Positions 34,115 through 42,403 of a stretch of 64,000 nt of DNA are shown piece by piece. A program made the translations under genes and the position numbers. The notes below the pieces were generated by a model. It had not been told where the DNA came from. It did no database searches and saw only the letters and a list, made by a program, of their open reading frames with translations. This stretch comes from an uncultured Muribaculaceae bacterium (GTDB lineage: Bacteria > Bacteroidota > Bacteroidia > Bacteroidales > Muribaculaceae): assembly GCA_948788915.1 (NCBI GenBank), contig CAQFOZ010000003.1, forward strand, positions 2,515-66,514, in the 5' to 3' direction. Each line of letters starts with the position of its first letter. Position 1 is the first letter of the stretch.

Positions 34115-36073
34115 ATGGCAAGTCTGGAAGAGGAGAAAAGTTATCAGGCTGATAATATTCAGGTCCTTGAGGGACTGGAGGCGGTTCGGAAACGTCCGTC
34201 AATGTATATCGGTGACACCGGTGTGAGAGGTCTTCACCATCTCGTTTATGAGGTTGTGGACAACTCAATAGATGAGGCGCTGGCGGGATTTGCCAGCCAT
34301 ATAGAGGTGACCATTACAGAGGATAACTCTATAAAGGTTGTCGACAATGGACGAGGCATTCCTGTGGATATGCATGAAAAAATGCACAAACCGGCTTTGG
34401 AGGTGGTGCTTACCGTGCTTCACGCGGGAGGTAAATTCGATAAGGGTTCTTACAAAGTTTCCGGAGGTCTACATGGTGTGGGTGTAAGCTGCGTGAACGC
34501 GCTTTCCGACTATCTCAGGGCTGAGATTCACCGTGAAGGTAAAATATACATGCAGGAGTATGCTTTGGGCAAGCCTACAAGTAAACTGATTGTCATTGGA
34601 GAGAGCGACCATACCGGGACAACGATCTTTTTTCACCCGGACGCTACAATCTTCTCTGAAACGGTATATGATTATGAAACCCTTGCAAGCCGGCTCCGGG
34701 ATCTCGCATTCCTGAATGCGGGTATTACTCTTACACTCACCGATCTTCGTGTTCTCAACGAGAAGGGAGAACCTCGTATGGATGTTTTCCATAGCGAGGA
34801 AGGTCTTAAGGAGTTCGTGAAATATATCGATGCCGGCAAGGAGCCTCTTATAGAAGATATCATTCACCTCAACACCGAGAAAAATGGTGTGCCTATAGAG
34901 GTGGCAATGACCTACAATACGGATTACAATGAGAATATATATTCTTATGTAAACAATATCAATACGATAGAAGGTGGAACGCATCTTACCGGTTTCCGTC
35001 GTGGACTTACAACTACCCTTAAGAAATATGCCGACGACAACCATCTTCTCGACAAGATGAAGATAGAGCTCTCAAAAGAAGACTTTCGTGACGGCCTTAC
35101 GGCGGTAATTTCCGTAAAAGTCGCCGAACCTCAGTTTGAGGGCCAGACAAAAACCAAGCTTGGTAATAATGAGGTTGCCGGTGCCGTACAAAGCTCTGTC
35201 AGCGAGGCTTTGCGCAACTATCTTGAGGAGCATCCGAATCAGGCGAGGGTGATTGTCAATAAGGTTAAACTGGCAGCGGAGGCTCGTCATGCCGCATACA
35301 ACGCAAAAATGCGTGTCCAGAACCGAAGCCCGTTGTCAGGGGCCGGTCTCCCGGGTAAACTGGCACCGTGTAAAAGCCGTATTGCCGAAGAATGCGAGCT
35401 GTTCCTTGTCGAGGGTGATTCTGCGGGTGGATCTGCAAAGCAGGGACGTAACCCGCGTTATCAGGCTATCCTCCCGCTGAGAGGTAAGATACTTAATGTG
35501 GAAAAAGCCAACGACAGCAAGGTGCTCAGCAGCGACGATATTGTCAATATGTATAAGGCTCTTGGCGTGACAATCGGAACCGAAGAGGATTCCAAAGCTC
35601 CGAACATGTCCAAGCTTCGTTATCATAAGATTGTGATTATGACCGATGCCGATGTGGACGGTGCACATATCGCAACATTGTTAATGACATTCTTCTATCG
35701 CCGTATGCGTCCTATAATTGACAACGGTTACCTGTATATAGCCACTCCTCCTCTTTATAAGTGCTCTACAAAAGGCAAGAATAAGAATGAGGAATATTGC
35801 TGGACAGACCAGCAGGTACAGCAATATGTCGACGACAAATGTGGTGGTGAGCGAGGCAGACTGATTTTGCAGCGTTATAAAGGTCTTGGTGAAATGAATC
35901 CCGAGCAACTGTGGGAAACGACAATGGATCCGGACAATCGTATGTTAAAGCAGGTGACACTTACAAATGCCGCTGAGGCAGACCGCACTTTCGCTGTCCT
36001 GATGGGAGAAGAAGTCGCACCACGCCGCGATTTTATCGAAGCTCATGCTTCCTACGCCAACATCGATGCGTAA
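34115..36073 (+). CDS. gyrB: DNA gyrase subunit B
   Basis: 652 residues; the ATPase subunit of gyrase, which introduces negative supercoils with GyrA. The GHKL ATPase motifs are visible (EVVDNSIDEAL, VDNGRGIPVD, GGLHGVGVSC), then the transducer domain and the TOPRIM domain with FLVEGDSAGGSAKQGRN and TDADVDGAHI, and the C-terminal QRYKGLGEMNPEQLWETT. The context QAILPLRGKILNVEKA favours GyrB over ParE. It is a single gene with its own promoter and a strong terminator shared with the convergent fimbrial operon. Confidence 0.97.
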   Translation: MASLEEEKSYQADNIQVLEGLEAVRKRPSMYIGDTGVRGLHHLVYEVVDNSIDEALAGFASHIEVTITEDNSIKVVDNGRGIPVDMHEKMHKPALEVVLTVLHAGGKFDKGSYKVSGGLHGVGVSCVNALSDYLRAEIHREGKIYMQEYALGKPTSKLIVIGESDHTGTTIFFHPDATIFSETVYDYETLASRLRDLAFLNAGITLTLTDLRVLNEKGEPRMDVFHSEEGLKEFVKYIDAGKEPLIEDIIHLNTEKNGVPIEVAMTYNTDYNENIYSYVNNINTIEGGTHLTGFRRGLTTTLKKYADDNHLLDKMKIELSKEDFRDGLTAVISVKVAEPQFEGQTKTKLGNNEVAGAVQSSVSEALRNYLEEHPNQARVIVNKVKLAAEARHAAYNAKMRVQNRSPLSGAGLPGKLAPCKSRIAEECELFLVEGDSAGGSAKQGRNPRYQAILPLRGKILNVEKANDSKVLSSDDIVNMYKALGVTIGTEEDSKAPNMSKLRYHKIVIMTDADVDGAHIATLLMTFFYRRMRPIIDNGYLYIATPPLYKCSTKGKNKNEEYCWTDQQVQQYVDDKCGGERGRLILQRYKGLGEMNPEQLWETTMDPDNRMLKQVTLTNAAEADRTFAVLMGEEVAPRRDFIEAHASYANIDA

Positions 36074-36094
36074 TTAATAAAACTGATATTTACG

Positions 36095-36135
36095 GACAGA
36101 GAGGTATGTGTCAAAATGACGCATACCTCTCTGTC
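36095..36135. terminator. Bidirectional terminator between gyrB and the fimbrial operon
   Basis: An 18-bp stem (36095-36112 with 36118-36135, one G-T pair) over a five-base AAAAT loop. It lies 22 bases past gyrB and 20 bases past the minus-strand DUF4906 gene, so it can stop both convergent transcripts. T/A-rich tracts flank it only modestly. Confidence 0.85.
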
Positions 36136-36154
36136 TGTAAAATACAAAATAATA

Positions 36155-39100
36155 TCATTGCCGCTGTTTCGGCGGTTTTGTTGACACGGGGCGCACGGCG
36201 AAACCGTCCGTATTATAGAAGTCCGCCGACGGATCTATGATGGTATTTGAGCCTCTGCTGGCTCCGTCGCTCCATATCTTTCCGCTCTCGATATCGCTGC
36301 GATGGAACTTCAGGTGGTAGGAATTTGTCGAATCCTGTACGTTGTTGAACCAGACATAACCTTCTCCCTTGACATTTTCTGTCTTATTCGGATATTCTAC
36401 AACTTGTGCTTTGGCATCATAATCCCGGTAACCGGAGACCGGGAAGATGATGGATTGAAGTTTTTTAGGGTCTGTATAAAGCTCCAGAATCTCGCTGTTT
36501 ACGGTCTCTTTATTGTAGTAATCCGACATGTTGCTCTCAAGTACATCATACCAGTCGTATGGAAACATTGCTTTTTTTCCGAGAGTTGTGAATCCGGTGA
36601 ATAATGTGTTGTCACCAACCTGATATCCCGGAGGACAAGGATCATAGACCGTCTTTTTGCCATTGTTTGACCACAGGTCTGCGGGTGATTTATTTATACT
36701 TTTATAAGAGGTCCCATCAGGCACTCTTGGTGCATTATGCCATTTGTCAGGGTTTTTGACAAGTACATCAAGACAATCCTTGGTGAGCTTTCTCCCTACA
36801 TTATTCTGGAACGTTAAAGGTTCCGTATAAAGCCGCGGAGGATTATACTGGCCCCACACGTCATAAAGTTTGCCGTCATGATCCCATCTCTGTTTGTTTT
36901 GCCAGAGATCATTTGAGCCGACAAACGGATCCTTACGTCCCCACTGGTAATAGGGATGGTCGCCACGGGGAAGTAGAATATGGGGATATTGCTCGATCTC
37001 CCTGGTTATCTCTTTGTCTCCGAACCTGAATGTTATCTTGCACTTGCGGCGCTTGTAATATTTTATCGCCTTGTTGCCAGAACACCAGCCAAGATTGACA
37101 GGCATCACATCGAATGCTTTCTCTTCATGGTTGGTAACCCGGATATTCTTCTCGAAATCTCCAAAACCGAAACGGGTCGCCCAGATGTGCCAGCTCCAGA
37201 CAGCTTTTGTGCTTCCGCTTTTTCCATATATCGGAACTTTATTTTGATATATGGAATCTCTGTTCATATAGACATATTCATCTTCACTTGCCTTATTGTC
37301 AATCAAGGCTATTACGGCATTCCCCTCCTGTATTTTACCGATCTGGAATTTTATCCCCCCTTTGCCACCAAAAAGAGTGGCATCATACTCTATTGTACTT
37401 GGTGTGATAAGATATTGGTCATCTTGCTTGGCATCCTGCCATATAAGTTTTACGCTTACATCGGAGAGGTCTATTTTTTTGGTCGGGTCGTTTTTTCTTG
37501 TGTTGTCTATGATATAAGGTGCTGTAATTGGCTCGTTAAGATGGTTTACAATGTGTGTCGAAGAGTAGGCGGCCTGGTTGGGGCCTCCGTCTGTGATTGC
37601 ATTGCCATACACCAGGGGAAAGCAATACCAGCCGGGTGCGCCCACCATGTAGCAGTTGGCGGTGTTCTCGACATTACTTCCTCCGTTTTCGTTGGAAAGG
37701 TTATACGGGGCGGCTTTACTGCCCGGCACAGTGGCGGCAGGGAATAAGTCATTGATTTTTTTTGAGGTCGGTTCCGCCATAGAGGCGACAAAAGTATATT
37801 TCTTTTGAGTTCTGTCTTCACTCACTGTGCCCTCGGTGGTTGTAATCCATCCCGGGTTGGGGCTGTCTGTCTCCCATTCTTCGGTCAGGTCATTGTACGA
37901 ATAATAAGTATAGGTGATTTTATCCGGCTCTATCCATGTATTGGACGGACCTGTGGCATAGCTGGTAACCGTGATTGAATTCTGATTGTTGAAGGTGTGT
38001 CCGGCGTTATGGATATAAACACAGTCAGGATCAGGTACAAAAAATTTGCCTTGATAGTTCACGTCTTCAGGATATGTGATATCCAGATATTTCTCGCTAT
38101 ACTCGATATGCCAGTCCACGTCATTGCCATACCCTTTGAACTGCATCGTGATTTTGTAATGGTGGTTGCGGACCAGATCGAAATTTTTCACCGCGTCTTG
38201 CCCGAGCATGAACCGGTAGATGATCTTGCCTTCAGATTTATATTCGGGCCGGGCAGCGACATAATATCCCTCCACTTCAAGGTAAGTGCCGTTTGTGACA
38301 CCGTCATACGGTGTGGAATCTATTATCCCGTCTCCGTCGTAGTCTTGGCTTTTTTTGGATGCGCCTTCCGGTTCTCCCTGCATGTTTTCATAGCAGGGAA
38401 GTGCCTTGGCATTGTCGTCATGAAAACTTGTAACATCTTGCTCTCCCCACACATCTTTCGGTAAAAACGTATCTGTTTTTGTTACTTTGGGCCAGGCATT
38501 GTGGTCTTCACCATTTCCGTAGTTGATGGAATATGTTGTCTGGGCGTGTCCAATATCGTTGGTTCCGACAGCCGAAGGCGTTCCCAGAAGTGCATGGGAT
38601 GCCACTTGTTTAAGTACAGCATTTTTAATATAGACTGTAACGCCCTCTTTAAGGTTTGTTCCGTCAAAATCGACAGTAACTTTCGAGGTTGCCCTGCGCA
38701 CCCAGGAATGAAGGCTATTACGGTCCGGGGTAATGGTAAGAAGATCATTCTCTTCAAATTTCTCATTGTCGGGGACGGAGGTGCTTTGTCTGAAAACACC
38801 GAACATTTCAAGGTCTTCCTCAATGTCATCGTCCCAGGCAAGCTTGAAATTCCTAAGCTCATCGATAGATGTAACTTCCCTGAGGGCCTCTTTCTGGGTG
38901 TCGGAGATATTTGCAACGGCAAAAACATAATAACGCCCTGACCGTACTTTCTTTTTGAAAGTGACTCTTTCGTGTGTGGATCCTTCTGAAAGAGTGTGTG
39001 TGAAATTCACATCTCCGCTGTATTCATCTTTTTCCCCTTTTGAATTGAAGAAGAAAACATACAGCGATTTTATGCCATTGTATTTCGTTCCATCCGGTGC

Positions 39101-39295
39101 TTCGGCACGTGTCTGTACTTCCGTCGGTACAAGCGGCCTGTAAATAACCTCCCCCCGGATTTCAACTTCCGCGTCTGGTATCGCCACCGGTTCGTATAGA
39201 AAGTCATCCCTGCATCCTGTGAGTATGATAGCCGCAGCCAGTAATGTCGGGATGATCGAAAAAATGATACTATATTTTTTTATTACATTAGACAT
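36155..39295 (-). CDS. DUF4906 domain lipoprotein, large fimbrial tip/accessory component
   Basis: 1046 residues with a lipoprotein signal (lipobox LTGC, Cys28). The N-terminal part has the fimbrillin-like layout: VEIRGEVIYRPLVPTEVQTR (candidate Arg site for gingipain-like processing), YNGIKSLYVFFFNSKGE and RYYVFAVANI. The long C-terminal part (PCPPGYQVGDNTLFTG, then FYNTDGFAVRPV) resembles the C-terminal region of large minor fimbrial proteins. DUF4906 proteins are usually the last and largest gene of Bacteroidales Mfa-type operons, and that is its place here. A role at the fimbrial tip, possibly adhesive, is likely by analogy with P. gingivalis Mfa5/FimE-type components. Confidence 0.85.
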   Translation of the reverse strand: MSNVIKKYSIIFSIIPTLLAAAIILTGCRDDFLYEPVAIPDAEVEIRGEVIYRPLVPTEVQTRAEAPDGTKYNGIKSLYVFFFNSKGEKDEYSGDVNFTHTLSEGSTHERVTFKKKVRSGRYYVFAVANISDTQKEALREVTSIDELRNFKLAWDDDIEEDLEMFGVFRQSTSVPDNEKFEENDLLTITPDRNSLHSWVRRATSKVTVDFDGTNLKEGVTVYIKNAVLKQVASHALLGTPSAVGTNDIGHAQTTYSINYGNGEDHNAWPKVTKTDTFLPKDVWGEQDVTSFHDDNAKALPCYENMQGEPEGASKKSQDYDGDGIIDSTPYDGVTNGTYLEVEGYYVAARPEYKSEGKIIYRFMLGQDAVKNFDLVRNHHYKITMQFKGYGNDVDWHIEYSEKYLDITYPEDVNYQGKFFVPDPDCVYIHNAGHTFNNQNSITVTSYATGPSNTWIEPDKITYTYYSYNDLTEEWETDSPNPGWITTTEGTVSEDRTQKKYTFVASMAEPTSKKINDLFPAATVPGSKAAPYNLSNENGGSNVENTANCYMVGAPGWYCFPLVYGNAITDGGPNQAAYSSTHIVNHLNEPITAPYIIDNTRKNDPTKKIDLSDVSVKLIWQDAKQDDQYLITPSTIEYDATLFGGKGGIKFQIGKIQEGNAVIALIDNKASEDEYVYMNRDSIYQNKVPIYGKSGSTKAVWSWHIWATRFGFGDFEKNIRVTNHEEKAFDVMPVNLGWCSGNKAIKYYKRRKCKITFRFGDKEITREIEQYPHILLPRGDHPYYQWGRKDPFVGSNDLWQNKQRWDHDGKLYDVWGQYNPPRLYTEPLTFQNNVGRKLTKDCLDVLVKNPDKWHNAPRVPDGTSYKSINKSPADLWSNNGKKTVYDPCPPGYQVGDNTLFTGFTTLGKKAMFPYDWYDVLESNMSDYYNKETVNSEILELYTDPKKLQSIIFPVSGYRDYDAKAQVVEYPNKTENVKGEGYVWFNNVQDSTNSYHLKFHRSDIESGKIWSDGASRGSNTIIDPSADFYNTDGFAVRPVSTKPPKQRQ

Positions 39296-39335
39296 AATTG
39301 TTCAATTTTTTTAGGAGATCCGATATGTCACAGGA

Positions 39336-41030
39336 TCACTCAAGGTATTGTACCCATTCTCCGAGTATGGCCTTTCTCTTTGCAACTGTATCTCCTTCCT
39401 TCCAGGGATAACGGTTGCCGAGAACGTCAAACCAGTATCTTGGGTTATAAGAGTTGTGGTCGTATCCCGGCCAGTTATATGCCACAATGCTGTATTCCAG
39501 TCTGTCCCATTCATTCAGGGTGCGGAAACAGCTCAACCTGAGAGTCTCGTCAAGCCATACGCGCTGTTTCAGGTCATTTAGATAATACGTCCAGTTTACA
39601 TTTTCATATCCCGTTCTGCCGGCAGGATAGAGAAAGTATTTCTTTCGGGTCTCCTTCTCGAAAAAATGGTCCAGTCCTGCGGCGGTTCGCTCGTAATCCG
39701 CATACACAAGCAGATACTCTTTACTGTTGATGGTTACAAACTTTCCCTCGTCGTTTTTCGGACCGAGATATAATGGAACCGCTGTCGCGGGGTCGCGATA
39801 ATTGCCGTCATACCAGCAGACCCTGCCTTGGCGATCTTTACCCACTATATATCCCGTAAATTCATCCCTTTCCAGTCCGTAATCCGGTTTGAGTTCTACA
39901 TGTGTGAAAGGGATTACATCAACTGTCCACACTATGTCTTTACCTCTTGCTGTGACGTTGAATTTGTACCAGTTGTTGCGGGCTATGTCAAAGTGTTGTC
40001 CCGGTGTCGCGCCTGCCGGCGGATTGTCGGTATAATGGAAATCAATCTCTTGTTCTACTTCGCGCCCTCCGGCTGCTATGTCCCCGATGGTAAAACGTAT
40101 CTTGATGCGTGAGCGCGTATCAAGAGGCTCTTTCTCGTCATTGACATTTCTGTATTCAGGCACAAATGCTATGTAGTGCCCCGAGCTTTCCTCTTTTGTC
40201 AACGCCAATGCTATATCGGTTGCGCCACCCGGTATATGTACGGGTGTGTAGTCGGTGAGCCATGAACCGGTCACATAGTCGCTCTGTTTAGTGACGTTTG
40301 CCGGTGCCTTGTAGCCCTTGTTGTTGGAATGGGTTAGTGAGACGGAGTTGACTACCGGTGTCTCTGCGAAGTCCACGAAATTAACGTTCACCTCAACCTT
40401 GGCATAGGCGCGCAGAAGGTAAATCGTACCAAGCTCCGAAGTCTCTTTCCCGGCTATGAAGTCTGGCACTCCGCTCTCGAATTCAGTAACCCCGTACATC
40501 GGGATAAGGTTGTCGGCCGATAGCTCAGTCTTTTGCTGTGAGAACATAAACTTGGCCTCGTTAGCGGCACAGAGCTGCTGTATGGTGGTTATTCCGGGAA
40601 CAGGGTCGGCATAGATGTCCCAGTTTGCCAGTACCACGAAGCGGCAGCCTGTCGACAATGCGCTCGTCACCTCCTCCGTGTTTTCCAGCTGCATACGGAT
40701 CGTATATTTATTCCCTTCAATATTTTGGATGCCTACAGCTTCCGGTGCTTTGATGAATTTGTTATCCTTATTGAATAAAAAACAACGGAAGTCTTTGCGG
40801 GAAAAATCAATAAAATTCTCCAGACCGCTCCCGGTCTCATATTCCCCGCTGGTAACGTTGGCTCTGGTATTCTCGTTGGCCGTGTCTCCCAAATCGAGAG
40901 TGAAAACAGCCTGAATATTACTCTCAATTTCGGGTAAGGATTCTTCTTTACTGCCGCACGCCACCATAAAATGCATGGCGAATGCCGCCATGCTGACCAC
41001 CATGCTACGTACAATAAACGTTTTCATCAA
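39336..41030 (-). CDS. Minor fimbrial subunit (Mfa-like lipoprotein)
   Basis: 564 residues with lipobox MVAC (Cys25). The N-terminal domain has the fimbrillin pattern (FRCFLFNKDNKFIKAPEAV, then CRFVVLANWDIYADP), and PMYGVTEF matches the MYG(V/E) motif common in Bacteroidales fimbrillins. The C-terminal region has GRVCWYDGNYRDPATAVPLY and ends RYPWKEGDTVAKRKAILGEW. It lies 40 bases before the DUF4906 gene and 18 bases after the Mfa2-like gene in the same operon. It is probably a minor shaft or tip-proximal subunit, comparable in place to Mfa3 or Mfa4. Confidence 0.8.
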   Translation of the reverse strand: MMKTFIVRSMVVSMAAFAMHFMVACGSKEESLPEIESNIQAVFTLDLGDTANENTRANVTSGEYETGSGLENFIDFSRKDFRCFLFNKDNKFIKAPEAVGIQNIEGNKYTIRMQLENTEEVTSALSTGCRFVVLANWDIYADPVPGITTIQQLCAANEAKFMFSQQKTELSADNLIPMYGVTEFESGVPDFIAGKETSELGTIYLLRAYAKVEVNVNFVDFAETPVVNSVSLTHSNNKGYKAPANVTKQSDYVTGSWLTDYTPVHIPGGATDIALALTKEESSGHYIAFVPEYRNVNDEKEPLDTRSRIKIRFTIGDIAAGGREVEQEIDFHYTDNPPAGATPGQHFDIARNNWYKFNVTARGKDIVWTVDVIPFTHVELKPDYGLERDEFTGYIVGKDRQGRVCWYDGNYRDPATAVPLYLGPKNDEGKFVTINSKEYLLVYADYERTAAGLDHFFEKETRKKYFLYPAGRTGYENVNWTYYLNDLKQRVWLDETLRLSCFRTLNEWDRLEYSIVAYNWPGYDHNSYNPRYWFDVLGNRYPWKEGDTVAKRKAILGEWVQYLE

Positions 41031-41048
41031 TCAAATCCTTCTTTCAGA

Positions 41049-42113
41049 TCATTCAATATCAACGATATTCAACACCACACGCCATGAGTGGATCAGTATC
41101 TGGCTGTTAATCCACATATTGTTCTCGTCGAGGAAAAATGTCATCACATAGTCGTCCTCGCGGTCAAGAAATTCCTGATCACCCATCTTGCGGTTGTACT
41201 CCTCCTCGTAATAATCCTTAGCCAACAAAGCGTAGTCTATAACGGGGACGCGGGCTACCGTCCTGCCCTGCCGGTTGGTGATGGTAAGAAACATCTTTTT
41301 ACGATGTGTTTCCATCATGCGTCCAACGGTCAGGTCGGCTATGGCTCCCTTTACATGAATGATGGCACGGGTATCGTCTTTACCCAGACCAGCCTCACCG
41401 GTCTGCTGTTTCCAGGGATGATAGGTGATATTCTCATCCCCAAGCAATTCGTTGTCATGTGCCATCAACCCGTTCTCGTCCTCTATTCGGAAGTTGAATT
41501 GACTGGCGTCTACATCCTCTCCCGAAAGGTGATGCAGGATGACGCGGATATGATTGGTGTTCTTGGTCAGTGGCATCATGTATTCGTAAACGCCTCCGTC
41601 TTCGCCGGCAGGCAGCGTCACGTCCTTTGTGCCGTGGAAAAGCCGGTACAAAGGTTCCTTGCTGTATGCGCCTGATTCGTCTCGCCTGCGGTTCAACGCG
41701 CACTGTATTTGCTCGATGCGGGTTTCGCCTACACGGGCTTCGGGCACTGTGAAAGACTCTTCACGCTCTCCATCGTTCCGGAGTCCGCACCAGGCAAGTA
41801 GCCGGTAATCGCCGGCAGGAAGGTCAAGAGGCATATAATAGTTCTCGGCAGTGGCGGGATCTGTCTTCTCTTCACGTTGCCACACCAGTACGCCCGACTT
41901 GTCAAAGGCATACAGGTGAACCGACGAAACTTCGTTGGCGAAGGCATCCGCCCACTTCAGGTTCTTGTCGTATCGGAATTTGATACGGTAATGCACCGAA
42001 CAGTCCCCCTCTCCGTCATAAACCCAGCTTTCGCAGGACGGAAGAGACAGTAGGCAGACCGACACCACGCAGACTTTGGTTGCCACACTCCTTATCAATG
42101 CCCGTATATCCAT
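41049..42113 (-). CDS. FimB/Mfa2 family fimbrial anchor lipoprotein
   Basis: 354 residues; lipobox LPSC (Cys27). The start of the mature protein, ESWVYDGEGDCSVHYRIKFR, is characteristic of the FimB/Mfa2 family, which anchors fimbriae in the outer membrane and limits their length. The C-terminus (NSQILIHSWRVVLNIVDIE) closely echoes the tail of the fimbrillin gene upstream (AQIKILSWRRVNNDVDL). It follows the fimbrillin gene after an unusually long 290-base gap that holds a strong hairpin, so its expression may be set lower than that of the main subunit. Confidence 0.88.
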   Translation of the reverse strand: MDIRALIRSVATKVCVVSVCLLSLPSCESWVYDGEGDCSVHYRIKFRYDKNLKWADAFANEVSSVHLYAFDKSGVLVWQREEKTDPATAENYYMPLDLPAGDYRLLAWCGLRNDGEREESFTVPEARVGETRIEQIQCALNRRRDESGAYSKEPLYRLFHGTKDVTLPAGEDGGVYEYMMPLTKNTNHIRVILHHLSGEDVDASQFNFRIEDENGLMAHDNELLGDENITYHPWKQQTGEAGLGKDDTRAIIHVKGAIADLTVGRMMETHRKKMFLTITNRQGRTVARVPVIDYALLAKDYYEEEYNRKMGDQEFLDREDDYVMTFFLDENNMWINSQILIHSWRVVLNIVDIE

Positions 42114-42279
42114 ATAATTACTCTTCGTTGTATAATTCGTATTTTCCTATTATTTATATATTGTGTGCGGAATTTCCGCATCTGAAATTTCTCGTCGGAG
42201 GGATACCTCTTTTGTCTTCCGGTATCCGAGTCCATCCCTTTTTCTGCCCCGGTATGTATGTGCTTTCATAATTTATGAG

Positions 42280-42329
42280 AGCAAGACGGGGAAATGGCAA
42301 TCCCCGTGGACTTTCATCCCCGTCTTGCT
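42280..42329 (-). promoter_or_regulatory. Hairpin between fimbrillin and anchor genes (attenuator/processing site)
   Basis: AGCAAGACGGGGA (42280-42292) pairs perfectly with TCCCCGTCTTGCT (42317-42329); the 24-base loop holds another TCCCCG (42301-42306) that could form an alternative pairing. It lies 75 bases past the fimbrillin stop on the minus strand. No U tract follows, so partial termination or 3'-end protection after processing is likely. A second, smaller hairpin (GGATACC 42201-42207 with GGTATCC 42221-42227) lies closer to the anchor gene. The rest of 42114-42403 holds no gene. Confidence 0.65.
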
Positions 42330-42403
42330 TAATATTGTTTATCAATGGATATGTCTGCCTCACAAGGCGGACACATCTGCTTGTAAAGACTCTATGTTGA
42401 TGC

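Noticed and set aside
36980..37747. 255-codon plus-strand frame opposite the DUF4906 gene
   Set aside because: It lies inside a supported minus-strand gene and has no start context or domain.
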